A stretch of 11,994 nt of DNA from an uncultured Pseudomonadota bacterium (GTDB lineage Bacteria; Pseudomonadota; Alphaproteobacteria; CACZRW01). Positions 1 to 6,788 of this stretch are shown one piece after another. The first letter of the stretch is position 1. Each line of letters begins with the position of its first letter. The stretch lies in contig CACZRW010000083.1 in NCBI GenBank assembly GCA_902783675.1, positions 1 through 11,994 on the forward strand, given 5' to 3'. Made by a program: the position numbers and the translations under genes. The notes under the pieces were generated by a model. The model worked only from the letters and a program-made list of their open reading frames with translations, searched no databases and was not told where the DNA came from.

Positions 1-979
1 CCTTATCGGCTCCGACCAGCTTGGCGAAGCCCGCGTCAATCCCTTCCGTTCTTTCGGTTTCATATCGCATAACCAACACAAGATTGCCAAAAGTCGGAGC
101 TTCTTCTTGAATCCCCCCGCTGTCGGTTAAAATCAACTTGGTGTTTTGCATCAAGCATACCAAATCAGGGTAATTAAGCGGCTCGGTCAAAATTACATTC
201 CTTCGCCCACTCAAGGCTTGGCAAACTTTGCCTTTAACATTAGGATTGGGGTGAATCGGTAAGACAAATTGATGGTCGGCGTATTTCTCGGTTAGTTCTC
301 CGATTGCCTGTAAAATACTATCCAGTCGTTCTCCATGATTTTCTCTTCTGTGAACCGTAATCAAAACCAGCCTATCGTTAAAGACAACTCCTTTACGCTC
401 CAGATTTTGTTTGGCTTGTGACAAGGTCGACGCGGACAAACAAGAAAGGGCGTCAATGACGGTGTTGCCGGTTAAGATAATCTTGTCTGCGGATGTTCCT
501 TCTTTTATTAAAGCGTCAAAGGCAATCTTGGTCGGGGCAAAATGTAAATCCACGATGCGCGATGTCATCTGCCTCGTCGCTTCTTCGGGGAAGGGCTCAA
601 ACAAATTATAACTTCTTAGCCCTGCCTCTACATGGAAAACGGGAACTTTGTTATAAAAGCTAACCAAAGCCCCGCAAAATACGGTCATCGTATCGCCTTG
701 AACAATGGATGCATCAATCTTATTGTCGGCGAAAACATCGGAAAGCTTTTGCATAATGCGGGATTGAACTCCGGCCAAAGTTTGATTGGGAAGCATCACA
801 TCCAGGTTGTAGTCCGCCTTTATGCCGAAAAAATCCAAAGTTTGATTAGAGAGTTCCTTTTGTTGCTCGGTATTGCAGACCAAGACATTATAGTTTGGAT
901 TCTTGCGCAATTCCAAAATAACAGGAGCTAACTTAATAGCCTCGGGACGAGTTCCTAATACAACAAGTATATTTTCCAT
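1..979 (-). CDS. wecB: UDP-N-acetylglucosamine 2-epimerase (non-hydrolysing), 3' end cut off by the window
   Basis: This enzyme interconverts UDP-GlcNAc and UDP-ManNAc in the cytoplasm, supplying ManNAc-type sugars for surface polysaccharide. I translated it by hand from the ATG at 979: 326 codons are open to the window edge. E. coli WecB is about 376 residues, so roughly the last 50 are missing. Visible motifs are GTRPEAIKLAP (9-19), QGDT (94-97), HVEAGLRS (116-123), PEEATRQ (131-137), TVHRRENHGE (208-217), PIHPNPNV (241-248) and LTDSGGIQEEAP (284-295). D96, E118, E132 and H210 match the catalytic residues of the E. coli enzyme. The start lies 8 bp after the stop of the upstream glycosyltransferase, so the two are probably co-transcribed; its own ribosome site is weak (AGGTAAG). 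One variation is ETERTEGIDAG near the end, where the family usually has ERPE. The family call is firm; the polysaccharide it serves is unknown. Confidence 0.94.
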   Translation of the reverse strand, partial: MENILVVLGTRPEAIKLAPVILELRKNPNYNVLVCNTEQQKELSNQTLDFFGIKADYNLDVMLPNQTLAGVQSRIMQKLSDVFADNKIDASIVQGDTMTVFCGALVSFYNKVPVFHVEAGLRSYNLFEPFPEEATRQMTSRIVDLHFAPTKIAFDALIKEGTSADKIILTGNTVIDALSCLSASTLSQAKQNLERKGVVFNDRLVLITVHRRENHGERLDSILQAIGELTEKYADHQFVLPIHPNPNVKGKVCQALSGRRNVILTEPLNYPDLVCLMQNTKLILTDSGGIQEEAPTFGNLVLVMRYETERTEGIDAGFAKLVGADK

Positions 980-987
980 GGGTCTAC

Positions 988-1818
988 TTACCTATTATGT
1001 TTTTTCTTTCCGCCTATAATCTTGAAAATCCTTCCCCAAATCGGCGCTTTTTGATAAATCTTTTCTAATAATTCGGGTGAATGAATGCGTCTGTATTGCT
1101 TAAACAGGCTTGAACATTTTTTGCAATTGGAGCAAGGGAACTTATCCCAATATTCCAACTTGATTTCAGCGGTTCTGGCATTTACTAAATCCTTTTTGGT
1201 TGCAGATAAACTTCCGCTGTTTTCACGATAAAAATACAAAAACTCCGGAATAAGTTTAAACTTTACACCATTGCAGTATAACCTTAACCAAAACTCATAA
1301 TCCTCGGCACAAAACAAATCTTCACGATATTTACCGGCTCGCTTGGCATCACTTGCCCTATATAAGAAACAAGCCCCGATACAACACCCCGTAAATAGTG
1401 TGCTTGCATCTTTTCTTTTCTTTATACGAGCTTCTTTTCCTTGTTCGTTTACTGCCACCATATTGGCATATACAAAACCTATATCCGGATTATTATCCAA
1501 GACCCGCACCATCTTTTCTATGGCTTCAGGGGCATACCAATTGTCGTCCGATGTCCATGTCCAGTATTCCCCTTTGGCAACGGCAAAACCATTATTCAAA
1601 GAAGCGGGGAGTTTAGAATTAACTTTGTTGTTCAAAAGGGATATGCGCTTGTCTTTCTTAACATATTCCTCCGCGATTTGTTTAGAAGTATCTGTTGAGC
1701 AATCATTAACAATGATAAGCTCCCAATCTTGATAGGTCTGATTGAGCACGCTTTCTATCGATTGTCTTAAAAATTTTTCACCGTTATAGGTGGGCAATAC
1801 TATAGATACCAGCTTCAT
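988..1818 (-). CDS. Glycosyltransferase family 2 (GT-A fold)
   Basis: A predicted cytoplasmic or membrane-associated glycosyltransferase that would move a sugar from a nucleotide-sugar donor to a polysaccharide or lipid acceptor. The 276-residue protein opens with SIVLPTYNGE (5-14), the classic GT2 first strand. It then has VNDCST (38-42, D39), TSDD (89-92, the DXD equivalent) and CAEDYEFWLRL (170-180), with the ED acid pair typical of the catalytic base region. I chose the ATG at 1818 because GGAG lies 5 nt upstream and the GT2 fold begins immediately. A longer frame to 1851 uses TTG or GTG codons and adds 11 non-homologous residues. There are no transmembrane segments. The C-terminal part carries a cysteine cluster, C229-x2-C232-x2-C235, outside the core. 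wecB follows 8 bp downstream, suggesting a shared glycan pathway. The local sequence looks AT-rich. Donor and acceptor cannot be read from the sequence. Confidence 0.9.
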   Translation of the reverse strand: MKLVSIVLPTYNGEKFLRQSIESVLNQTYQDWELIIVNDCSTDTSKQIAEEYVKKDKRISLLNNKVNSKLPASLNNGFAVAKGEYWTWTSDDNWYAPEAIEKMVRVLDNNPDIGFVYANMVAVNEQGKEARIKKRKDASTLFTGCCIGACFLYRASDAKRAGKYREDLFCAEDYEFWLRLYCNGVKFKLIPEFLYFYRENSGSLSATKKDLVNARTAEIKLEYWDKFPCSNCKKCSSLFKQYRRIHSPELLEKIYQKAPIWGRIFKIIGGKKKHNR

Positions 1819-2059
1819 CCTGTCTCCATGATAACATAACACCCCCTTCAACTAAAGCCTTATTTGCTCGCGTTGAAAAGAAGTCTTGCGAGGGATTTAA
1901 AAAACTACCTCCAATGTAAATAGAAACTTTCCAAAAAGCAAGCGGCAGTTTGTCCTAACTTTGGTTTTATCCTCACCGAAAAATTGTTTGCCGGCTTATT
2001 CGAAAAGTTCTTTTTTTCGAAAAAGATAAACAAGAGTAATGCTTATCGGTAGATGCGTC

Positions 2060-2072
2060 GGCAAAATTTGCC
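2060..2072. promoter_or_regulatory. Perfect palindrome GGCAAA-A-TTTGCC, candidate operator
   Basis: Two perfect 6-bp arms flank a single central A, lying 20 bp upstream of the candidate -35 of the Sel1-repeat gene. The symmetry and position suit a dimeric regulator's binding site. No regulator gene lies adjacent, and one 13-bp palindrome can arise by chance, so this is only a candidate. Confidence 0.25.
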
Positions 2073-2091
2073 ACCATAAACCTTTTTGTAT

Positions 2092-2119
2092 TTGCTTTTT
2101 AAACGGGGGGATTTATACT
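2092..2119 (+). promoter_or_regulatory. Candidate sigma70-type promoter for the Sel1-repeat gene
   Basis: TTGCTT (2092-2097) and TATACT (2114-2119) are separated by 16 bp. The -10 element matches TATAAT at five of six positions; the -35 is weak (three of six). It would start transcription near 2126, leaving a leader of about 30 nt before the GGAGG ribosome site at 2147-2151. Confidence 0.35.
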
Positions 2120-2157
2120 GCATTGACATAGTTTTGTTCCGAAAGCGGAGGATTTTA

Positions 2158-3204
2158 ATGAGAAAGATGACTTTGATATTAGCGGCTTCAAGCTTGGCTT
2201 GGTGTGCTTCTTACGGCTTAGCTGACGCCGGTTGGAAAGAGGGCGCGGCTGCCTATGAAAGAGGGGATTACAGCTTAGCTTTTGAAGAGTTCTCTCCTCT
2301 CGTCGGGACAAAGGACGCCTCTCAGGCACTTTATTATATGGCAAGAATGTATGAAAACGGGCAGGGCGTAAGACAGGATATAGGGAAGGCCCTGCAACTT
2401 TATTACAAAGCGGCACAAGCCGGCGATTTACGAAGCGCAGTTGAACTCGGAAGTCTGTATTATTCCGGGGAGAAATTTGCCAGGAATGTTTCTTTGGCAA
2501 AGCAATGGTTTGAGTATGCGGCAAAGTTCGGTAACCCGGTCGCTCTTTATAATCTCGGCATTATGTATGCAAACGGGGCGGGGGTGCCGGCGGATAATAA
2601 AACGGCCTTTAACTACTTTAAACAAGCGGCCAATCAGGGATATTCCTTGGCGCAAAAGGAAGTGGGCTTGATGCTTTATGAGGGCAGAGGAGCTCCCCAG
2701 GATTATGACTTAGCTCTCCGGTACTTGGTAAAGGCGGCAAATCAGGGCGATGTTGATGCGCAAATGAACTTGGGTAAACTACTTTCCAACTTAAAGACGA
2801 AAGGTGCGCCTATTAATCTTGTCCAAGCGCATAAGTGGTATAACATTGCCACGGCTTATGGTGATGAAGATATTAGAAGGCAAGCCATTAAAGCGCGTGA
2901 TGATTTAACCGCGCGAATGACTCATGCCGAGGTTTTAGAGGCCCAAAAGCTCGCAAGCGAGTGGAAACCCGAGGTCGTATATGCTCTCACTCCTGAAGAG
3001 GGAGCCGAGGTTGAGCTTAAAAAAGCTGAGAAAGAGGAGGTAAAGGAACAAGCGCAAAAAGGCGATACAAGCGTTGAGTCAGCGCCAAGCTTCCTTGATA
3101 AACTGTTCGGACACAGTGACAGCAGTGCAGCGCCTTCACACGAGCAGGGCGCGGGAGCTGCCGACAACAGGCAAAATGCAAATGAGCCTGTGCCGGCCCT
3201 TTAA
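2158..3204 (+). CDS. Exported Sel1-like (TPR-type) repeat protein
   Basis: Sel1-like repeats are about 36-residue helical hairpins that mediate protein contacts. In bacteria such proteins are often periplasmic adaptors in envelope, signalling or host-contact pathways; here the partner is unknown. The 348-residue protein starts at the ATG at 2158, with GGAGG 6 nt upstream; a longer in-frame start at 2086 would spoil the signal peptide. Residues 1-24 form a signal peptide (RKM, hydrophobic core, then LADA before GW). The cysteine at 16 is preceded by W, so a lipobox is unlikely. About five repeats span 54-235 (MARMYENGQGV, LGSLYYSGEKF, LGIMYANGAGV, VGLMLYEGRGA, LGKLLSNLKTKGA), preceded by a half repeat at 30-48. 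A closing helix contains EAQKLASEW. Residues 270-348 are Lys/Glu- then Ala/Ser/Pro-rich and probably disordered. The hydrolase gene begins 36 bp downstream, so the two are likely an operon. Confidence 0.9.
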   Translation: MRKMTLILAASSLAWCASYGLADAGWKEGAAAYERGDYSLAFEEFSPLVGTKDASQALYYMARMYENGQGVRQDIGKALQLYYKAAQAGDLRSAVELGSLYYSGEKFARNVSLAKQWFEYAAKFGNPVALYNLGIMYANGAGVPADNKTAFNYFKQAANQGYSLAQKEVGLMLYEGRGAPQDYDLALRYLVKAANQGDVDAQMNLGKLLSNLKTKGAPINLVQAHKWYNIATAYGDEDIRRQAIKARDDLTARMTHAEVLEAQKLASEWKPEVVYALTPEEGAEVELKKAEKEEVKEQAQKGDTSVESAPSFLDKLFGHSDSSAAPSHEQGAGAADNRQNANEPVPAL

Positions 3205-3240
3205 AAACTCGGCTTCTTGTCAGTTAAGAGAGGTAAAATC

Positions 3241-3996
3241 ATGGCAGACACCGCTAATCAAAAGTTTTATTACCCCGACGGTGGTTTTGTATCCTTTCGC
3301 CAAGTAACGGGAGATCAACCCGGAGTGTTTTACTTGCACGGAACGCGGTCAAGTATTGACTCGACAAAAGCAACTTTTGTGGAAAGGTTCTGCCGTGATA
3401 AAGGCATTGCTTTTACTTCGCTTAACTTCCGAGGGCATGGGGACTCCTCGGGTGATTTTACAGACTTTACCATTTCTGATTGGTTTAATGATGCGGTAAG
3501 TATTTTAGATAATAAAACTGCGGGCAAACAAGTAATTGTGGGTAGCAGTATGGGCGGTTGGATTATGCTACTGTTGGCTCTAAGGCGCCCCGACAGAGTC
3601 AAGGGTTTAGTCGGTATTTCCGCGGCTCCCGATTTTACCGAGATGATTATGAGGTTGCTTCCCGATACGATGAAAAAGGACTTGTTCGCAAAAGGAATAA
3701 TCTATACTCCGAACGAGTATGACGATATTGGCGACCCTTGGACTTTAAAATTACTTGAGGACGGAAAGAAAAATCTAGTATTGCAAAGTAAAATTACGCT
3801 AGATGCACCCGTAATACTTTTACACGGAGATAAGGATAGTGTAGTTCCTTTAAAAACAGCATTGCAAACAAAGGATATTATTGATGCTCCCAAGGTTAAA
3901 TTGCTAATACAAAAGGACGGGGAACACAATCTCTCTCGTCCGCAAGAGCTTGATATATTGGCAAAAAGTATAGAAGAAGTGCGCAGTTACAAGTAA
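3241..3996 (+). CDS. Alpha/beta-fold hydrolase, ABHD10-like
   Basis: A predicted cytoplasmic serine hydrolase of 251 residues acting on an ester or thioester. The sequence resembles the ABHD10 group, whose mitochondrial members remove acyl groups from proteins and hydrolyse acyl glucuronides; the bacterial substrate is not established. The oxyanion strand is YLHGTRSS (31-38). LNFRGHGDSSG (61-71) follows, then the nucleophile elbow GSSMGGW (101-107, S103). HGDKDSVVP (195-203) supplies the acid, probably D199, and GEHNL (227-231) supplies H229, so the triad is complete. No signal peptide or membrane segment is visible. I chose the ATG at 3241 because GAGAGG lies 7 nt upstream; an in-frame TTG at 3217 would add eight unsupported residues. 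It follows the Sel1-repeat gene after 36 bp on the same strand. Family certain, ABHD10 affinity likely from recalled sequence pattern, substrate unknown. Confidence 0.92.
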   Translation: MADTANQKFYYPDGGFVSFRQVTGDQPGVFYLHGTRSSIDSTKATFVERFCRDKGIAFTSLNFRGHGDSSGDFTDFTISDWFNDAVSILDNKTAGKQVIVGSSMGGWIMLLLALRRPDRVKGLVGISAAPDFTEMIMRLLPDTMKKDLFAKGIIYTPNEYDDIGDPWTLKLLEDGKKNLVLQSKITLDAPVILLHGDKDSVVPLKTALQTKDIIDAPKVKLLIQKDGEHNLSRPQELDILAKSIEEVRSYK

Positions 3997-4037
3997 TAAT
4001 GAAGTAATTCGCAGTATATTTATTGTTAATAATTTAT

Positions 4038-4065
4038 TTGCTATTTATTTTTTTTGCTTTATGCT
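4038..4065 (+). promoter_or_regulatory. Weak candidate promoter for glgC
   Basis: TTGCTA (4038-4043) and TATGCT (4060-4065) lie 16 bp apart in the AT-rich gap between the hydrolase gene and glgC; each matches the sigma70 consensus at four of six positions. In such AT-rich DNA this level of match is common, so the call is weak. Confidence 0.22.
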
Positions 4066-4112
4066 TACCCCCACGAGTTTGATCGTTGATTGATTTTTTG
4101 TAGGCACAACAA

Positions 4113-5384
4113 ATGGAAACCGGTGATTTAAATAGCGCTCGTAAAGATACTTTAGCCTTAATTTTGGCAGGTGGTCGCGGGTCTAGATTGCGTGATTTGA
4201 CGGATAATCAATCCAAGCCGGCAGTGCCCTTCGGCGGCAAGTTTCGCATTATTGATTTTCCCCTTTCAAACTGTATTAACTCTGGCATTAGAAGAATTGG
4301 CGTATTGACGCAGTATCGCGCGCATACCCTTATCAAGCACTTGCAACGCGGCTGGAGCTTTTTGCAACCCGAACTTAATGAGTTTGTGGAGATTTGGCCC
4401 GCTCAACAGCAGACTTCCGGCGCGGTGTGGTATCAAGGGACGGCCGATGCCGTTTTCCAAAATAAAGATGTAATAGCCGAGCATGATCCCAAATATATTC
4501 TGATTTTGGCCGGCGACCATATATACAAGCCGGACTACTCCATAATGCTTGAAGACCATATTGATAGCGGTGCCGATGTGACGGTGGCGTGTATTGAAGT
4601 TCCTGTTGATTCGGCAAAAGGCTTCGGTGTAGTCTCCGTTGATGAGAACAACAACATTACCAGCTTTTTGGAAAAACCCGAAAATCCTCCGACAATACCT
4701 AATCGCCCCGATAAGTCCCTTGCCAGTATGGGCATTTATATTTTCAATGCGGACTTTTTGATGCATTTGTTATCGGAAGATGCGGCAAATACGTCTTCTT
4801 CTCACGATTTCGGCAAGGATATTTTACCGTCGTTGGTGGGGAAAGCTCGAATTATGGCGCACCATTTCGGCAGAAGTTGTGTGCATACCGGTCAAGATGA
4901 GCTTTATTGGCGAGATGTCGGGACTCTGGACGCTTATTGGTCAGCGAATATAGATTTAACCTATGTCGTGCCGGATTTGGATTTATACGATTCTTCTTGG
5001 CCTATTTGGACCTTCCAAGAGCAATTACCCGCGGCAAAGTTCGTGTTTGAAAGCGAGCTTAGGACCGGAGTAGCGACTCGCTCTTTGGTATCCAGCGGGT
5101 GCATTATTTCAGGATCGGTTGTAAAAGGGTCCTTGCTCTTTACTAATGTTCTGGTGCATTCCTTCGCCTATATTGAGGACTCGGTGGTGCTACCTAACTC
5201 GGTCGTGCACCGCAATGCCAAAGTGCGTAAGGCTATTATTGCCAGCGGCTGCCATGTTCCTCGCGGCTTAGTTATTGGCGAAGATGAAGAATTCGATAGA
5301 AAGTATTTTTATCGCACGGACAGCGGCATTACCTTGATTACGCCTAATATGTTGGCAAGGTATCAGGAAACGCAAGGACAGTAG
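4113..5384 (+). CDS. glgC: Glucose-1-phosphate adenylyltransferase (ADP-glucose pyrophosphorylase)
   Basis: It makes ADP-glucose and pyrophosphate from glucose 1-phosphate and ATP, the committed step of bacterial glycogen synthesis, in the cytoplasm. The 423-residue protein is close to the usual length (about 420-430). The nucleotide-binding loop is LILAGGRGSRLRDLT (16-30), followed by KPAVPFGGKFRIIDFPLSNC (35-54). QGTADAV (108-114) and LAGDHIYKPDY (132-142, catalytic D135) come next, then FLEKP (185-189, K188 for glucose 1-phosphate), ASMGIYIF (204-211), SSHDFGKDI (229-237) and YWRDVGTLDAYW (265-276). The C-terminal third is a left-handed beta-helix with hexapeptide-like turns (SGSVVKGSLL). 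The allosteric region around K35 and GGKFRIIDF is conserved, so fructose 1,6-bisphosphate-type activation is plausible but unproven. The ribosome site is weak (TAGG, 8 nt upstream). No glgA, glgB, glgP or glgX is in view, and the gene converges on phoB with a 19-bp gap. Confidence 0.97.
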   Translation: METGDLNSARKDTLALILAGGRGSRLRDLTDNQSKPAVPFGGKFRIIDFPLSNCINSGIRRIGVLTQYRAHTLIKHLQRGWSFLQPELNEFVEIWPAQQQTSGAVWYQGTADAVFQNKDVIAEHDPKYILILAGDHIYKPDYSIMLEDHIDSGADVTVACIEVPVDSAKGFGVVSVDENNNITSFLEKPENPPTIPNRPDKSLASMGIYIFNADFLMHLLSEDAANTSSSHDFGKDILPSLVGKARIMAHHFGRSCVHTGQDELYWRDVGTLDAYWSANIDLTYVVPDLDLYDSSWPIWTFQEQLPAAKFVFESELRTGVATRSLVSSGCIISGSVVKGSLLFTNVLVHSFAYIEDSVVLPNSVVHRNAKVRKAIIASGCHVPRGLVIGEDEEFDRKYFYRTDSGITLITPNMLARYQETQGQ

Positions 5385-5403
5385 CCGATAGTATAATCAC
5401 TTT

Positions 5404-6120
5404 TTATAAATCATCTTCAGGGTCGGGATCGCTCGGCTCTGTATCAATAGAGTATCCCGCAGCTCTTACCGTTCTTAACAAGTCGCGCTCTCCCCCCTCA
5501 TTTAAAGCCTTTCTCAAGCGGCGGATATGGACATCTACGGTGCGGATTTCCACATGGATTGAGGCGCCCCATACGGCGCGCAAAAGCTCTTCTCGCGAGA
5601 ATACATGCTTGGGCTTGCTCATCAAGTATTTCAAAAGGCGAAACTCGGTCGGTCCCACTATTACCTCTCGAGAACCGCGGGTAACTTTGTGCGAGGTGAA
5701 ATCCATATGAATATCTTCAAAGTCCAAGCTGCCTTTGTCATCGGAAGGTCCCGCTCGCCTTAGCACTGCCTTGATTCTGGCGTTTAATTCGGGAATGGAA
5801 AAAGGCTTAGTGATGTAGTCGTCCGCACCAAGCTTTAAGCCGAGGACTTTGTCGGCTTCCTCGCCTCTGGCTGTCAGCATGATAATAGGAACACCGGAAT
5901 GCTGGGCCTTTTTACGAATGGTTTTGCATACTTCCACCCCTGTCATTTTAGGTAAAACCCAATCAAGCAGAATAAGGGCAGGGCGCTCTTTTTCCGCCAT
6001 ATCCAAGGCTTGCAATCCGTCTGTGGCAACAATAGTCTCATAGCCTTCGGACTTTAAATTATATTCCAGCATAGTCACGATTGCCGGCTCATCTTCAACA
6101 ATAAGGATTTTCTCCGCCAT
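5404..6120 (-). CDS. phoB: Phosphate regulon response regulator PhoB (OmpR/PhoB family)
   Basis: A DNA-binding response regulator that, once phosphorylated, activates phosphate-starvation genes. The 238-residue protein has a receiver domain (about 3-120) with acid pocket E9/D10, phosphoacceptor D53 in LLDWVLP, T83 in MLTARGEE and K105 in DYITKPF. These are the E. coli PhoB positions exactly. A winged-helix domain (about 130-230) carries GPTEFRLLKYLM, REELLRAVWG, the recognition helix RTVDVHIRRLRKAL and RTVRAAGYS. LLDWVLP, LTARGEE and RTVDVHIRRLRKAL favour PhoB over other OmpR-family members. An acidic tail (PSDPDPEDDL) extends it by about nine residues beyond E. coli PhoB. Its ATG overlaps the rpe stop by 1 nt (TAATG), so translation is probably coupled and the gene is transcribed with tkt and rpe. 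No phoR, phoU or pst gene is in view. The phosphate role is inferred from sequence and is uncertain without PhoR. Confidence 0.9.
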   Translation of the reverse strand: MAEKILIVEDEPAIVTMLEYNLKSEGYETIVATDGLQALDMAEKERPALILLDWVLPKMTGVEVCKTIRKKAQHSGVPIIMLTARGEEADKVLGLKLGADDYITKPFSIPELNARIKAVLRRAGPSDDKGSLDFEDIHMDFTSHKVTRGSREVIVGPTEFRLLKYLMSKPKHVFSREELLRAVWGASIHVEIRTVDVHIRRLRKALNEGGERDLLRTVRAAGYSIDTEPSDPDPEDDL

Positions 6121-6767
6121 TATCCATTGCCCCTTAAAGCTTTTATAGTGGCAGCATAATCTTTGGAAGAGAACACTGCGCTACCCGCAACCAGCACATT
6201 TGCTCCCGCTTTTATGCATAAAGGAGCGGTTTCGGGCGTGATACCTCCATCAACTTCCAAATCAATGTTGCGACTTCCTATCATCTTTTTAATGCGCGAG
6301 ATTTTATCCAGTTGCGAAGGAAGGAACTTTTGCCCGCCAAAGCCGGGGTTGACGCTCATCACAAGGATTAAATCCAGCTTGTCCAGCACATACTCAAGCG
6401 CATTTTCAGAGGTAGAGGGATTTAAGGAAACTCCGGCCTTTTTACCAAGCTCACGGATGCGAGAAAGGGTCCTGTCCAAGTGCCATACCGCTTCGGCGTG
6501 AACCGTGATAATGTCTGCTCCCGCGGCGGCAAAAGCCTCAATAAAGTCGTCGGGATTGGTCATCATAAGGTGAACATCAAAGATTTTATCAGAGCACTTC
6601 CTTAAGCTTTTTACCACACAAGGTCCCATGGTAAGATTAGGGACAAAATGCCCGTCCATAACATCAACATGGATATAATCGCACCCCGCTTTATCTATAC
6701 TTTTAACTTCCTGTCCAAGGGCGGCAAAGTCGGCGGATAAAATGCTGGGGGCTATTTTTACGGTCAT
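6120..6767 (-). CDS. rpe: Ribulose-phosphate 3-epimerase
   Basis: It interconverts D-ribulose 5-phosphate and D-xylulose 5-phosphate in the pentose phosphate pathway, producing a direct substrate of the transketolase encoded just upstream. The 215-residue TIM-barrel protein is a normal length for the family. It shows KIAPSILSADFA (4-15), IHVDVMDGHFVPN (32-44, metal-binding H33 and D35), DVHLMM (64-69, H66), VMSVNPGFGGQKF (136-148), EVDGGI (171-176, catalytic D173) and AGSAVF (194-199) in the phosphate-binding region. The ATG at 6767 is preceded by GGAG 6 nt upstream. The gene follows tkt after 21 bp and overlaps the phoB start by 1 nt, so it is an internal member of a minus-strand operon. Nothing is missing or odd. 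The function is secure. Confidence 0.97.
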   Translation of the reverse strand: MTVKIAPSILSADFAALGQEVKSIDKAGCDYIHVDVMDGHFVPNLTMGPCVVKSLRKCSDKIFDVHLMMTNPDDFIEAFAAAGADIITVHAEAVWHLDRTLSRIRELGKKAGVSLNPSTSENALEYVLDKLDLILVMSVNPGFGGQKFLPSQLDKISRIKKMIGSRNIDLEVDGGITPETAPLCIKAGANVLVAGSAVFSSKDYAATIKALRGNG

Positions 6768-6788
6768 TTTAGGCTCCTTTTTCTGCTT

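Larger units (their letters stand above)
1819..2157. other. Divergent intergenic region between glycosyltransferase and Sel1-repeat gene
   Basis: No coding sequence is apparent here. It separates two divergent transcripts, so promoters for both should lie inside. It holds an 8-bp inverted repeat with a 7-nt loop at 1999-2021 (TTCGAAAA / TTTTCGAA), not followed by a T-run on the plus strand. It also holds a perfect 6-bp palindrome with a single central base at 2060-2072. A GGAGGT at about 1908-1913 on the minus strand resembles a ribosome site but no start codon follows at a usable distance. I see no clear minus-strand promoter. Confidence 0.6.

Noticed and set aside
632..931. A 99-residue plus-strand open frame
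   Set aside because: It is antisense to conserved wecB motifs, has no ribosome site and no recognisable features.
1819..1851. Longer start for the GT2 gene via in-frame TTG or GTG codons
   Set aside because: The added residues do not match the GT2 N-terminus, and the ATG at 1818 has a well-placed GGAG. A GTG at about 1842 with a purine-rich upstream remains a minor alternative.
2123..2128. Exact TTGACA hexamer upstream of the Sel1 gene
   Set aside because: Its -10 would fall on the GGAGG ribosome site (2147-2151), with no TATAAT-like sequence there.
4020..4032. TTATT-GTT-AATAA hairpin after the hydrolase gene, followed by T-rich DNA
   Set aside because: A 5-bp pure A/T stem is too weak to be called a terminator.
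4266..4766. A 166-residue minus-strand open frame
   Set aside because: It is the reverse strand of the glgC catalytic domain; the glgC reading is unambiguous.
5385..5403. Possible bidirectional terminator between convergent glgC and phoB
   Set aside because: The gap is only 19 bp and contains no G+C-rich stem; any terminator would have to lie inside the coding ends.
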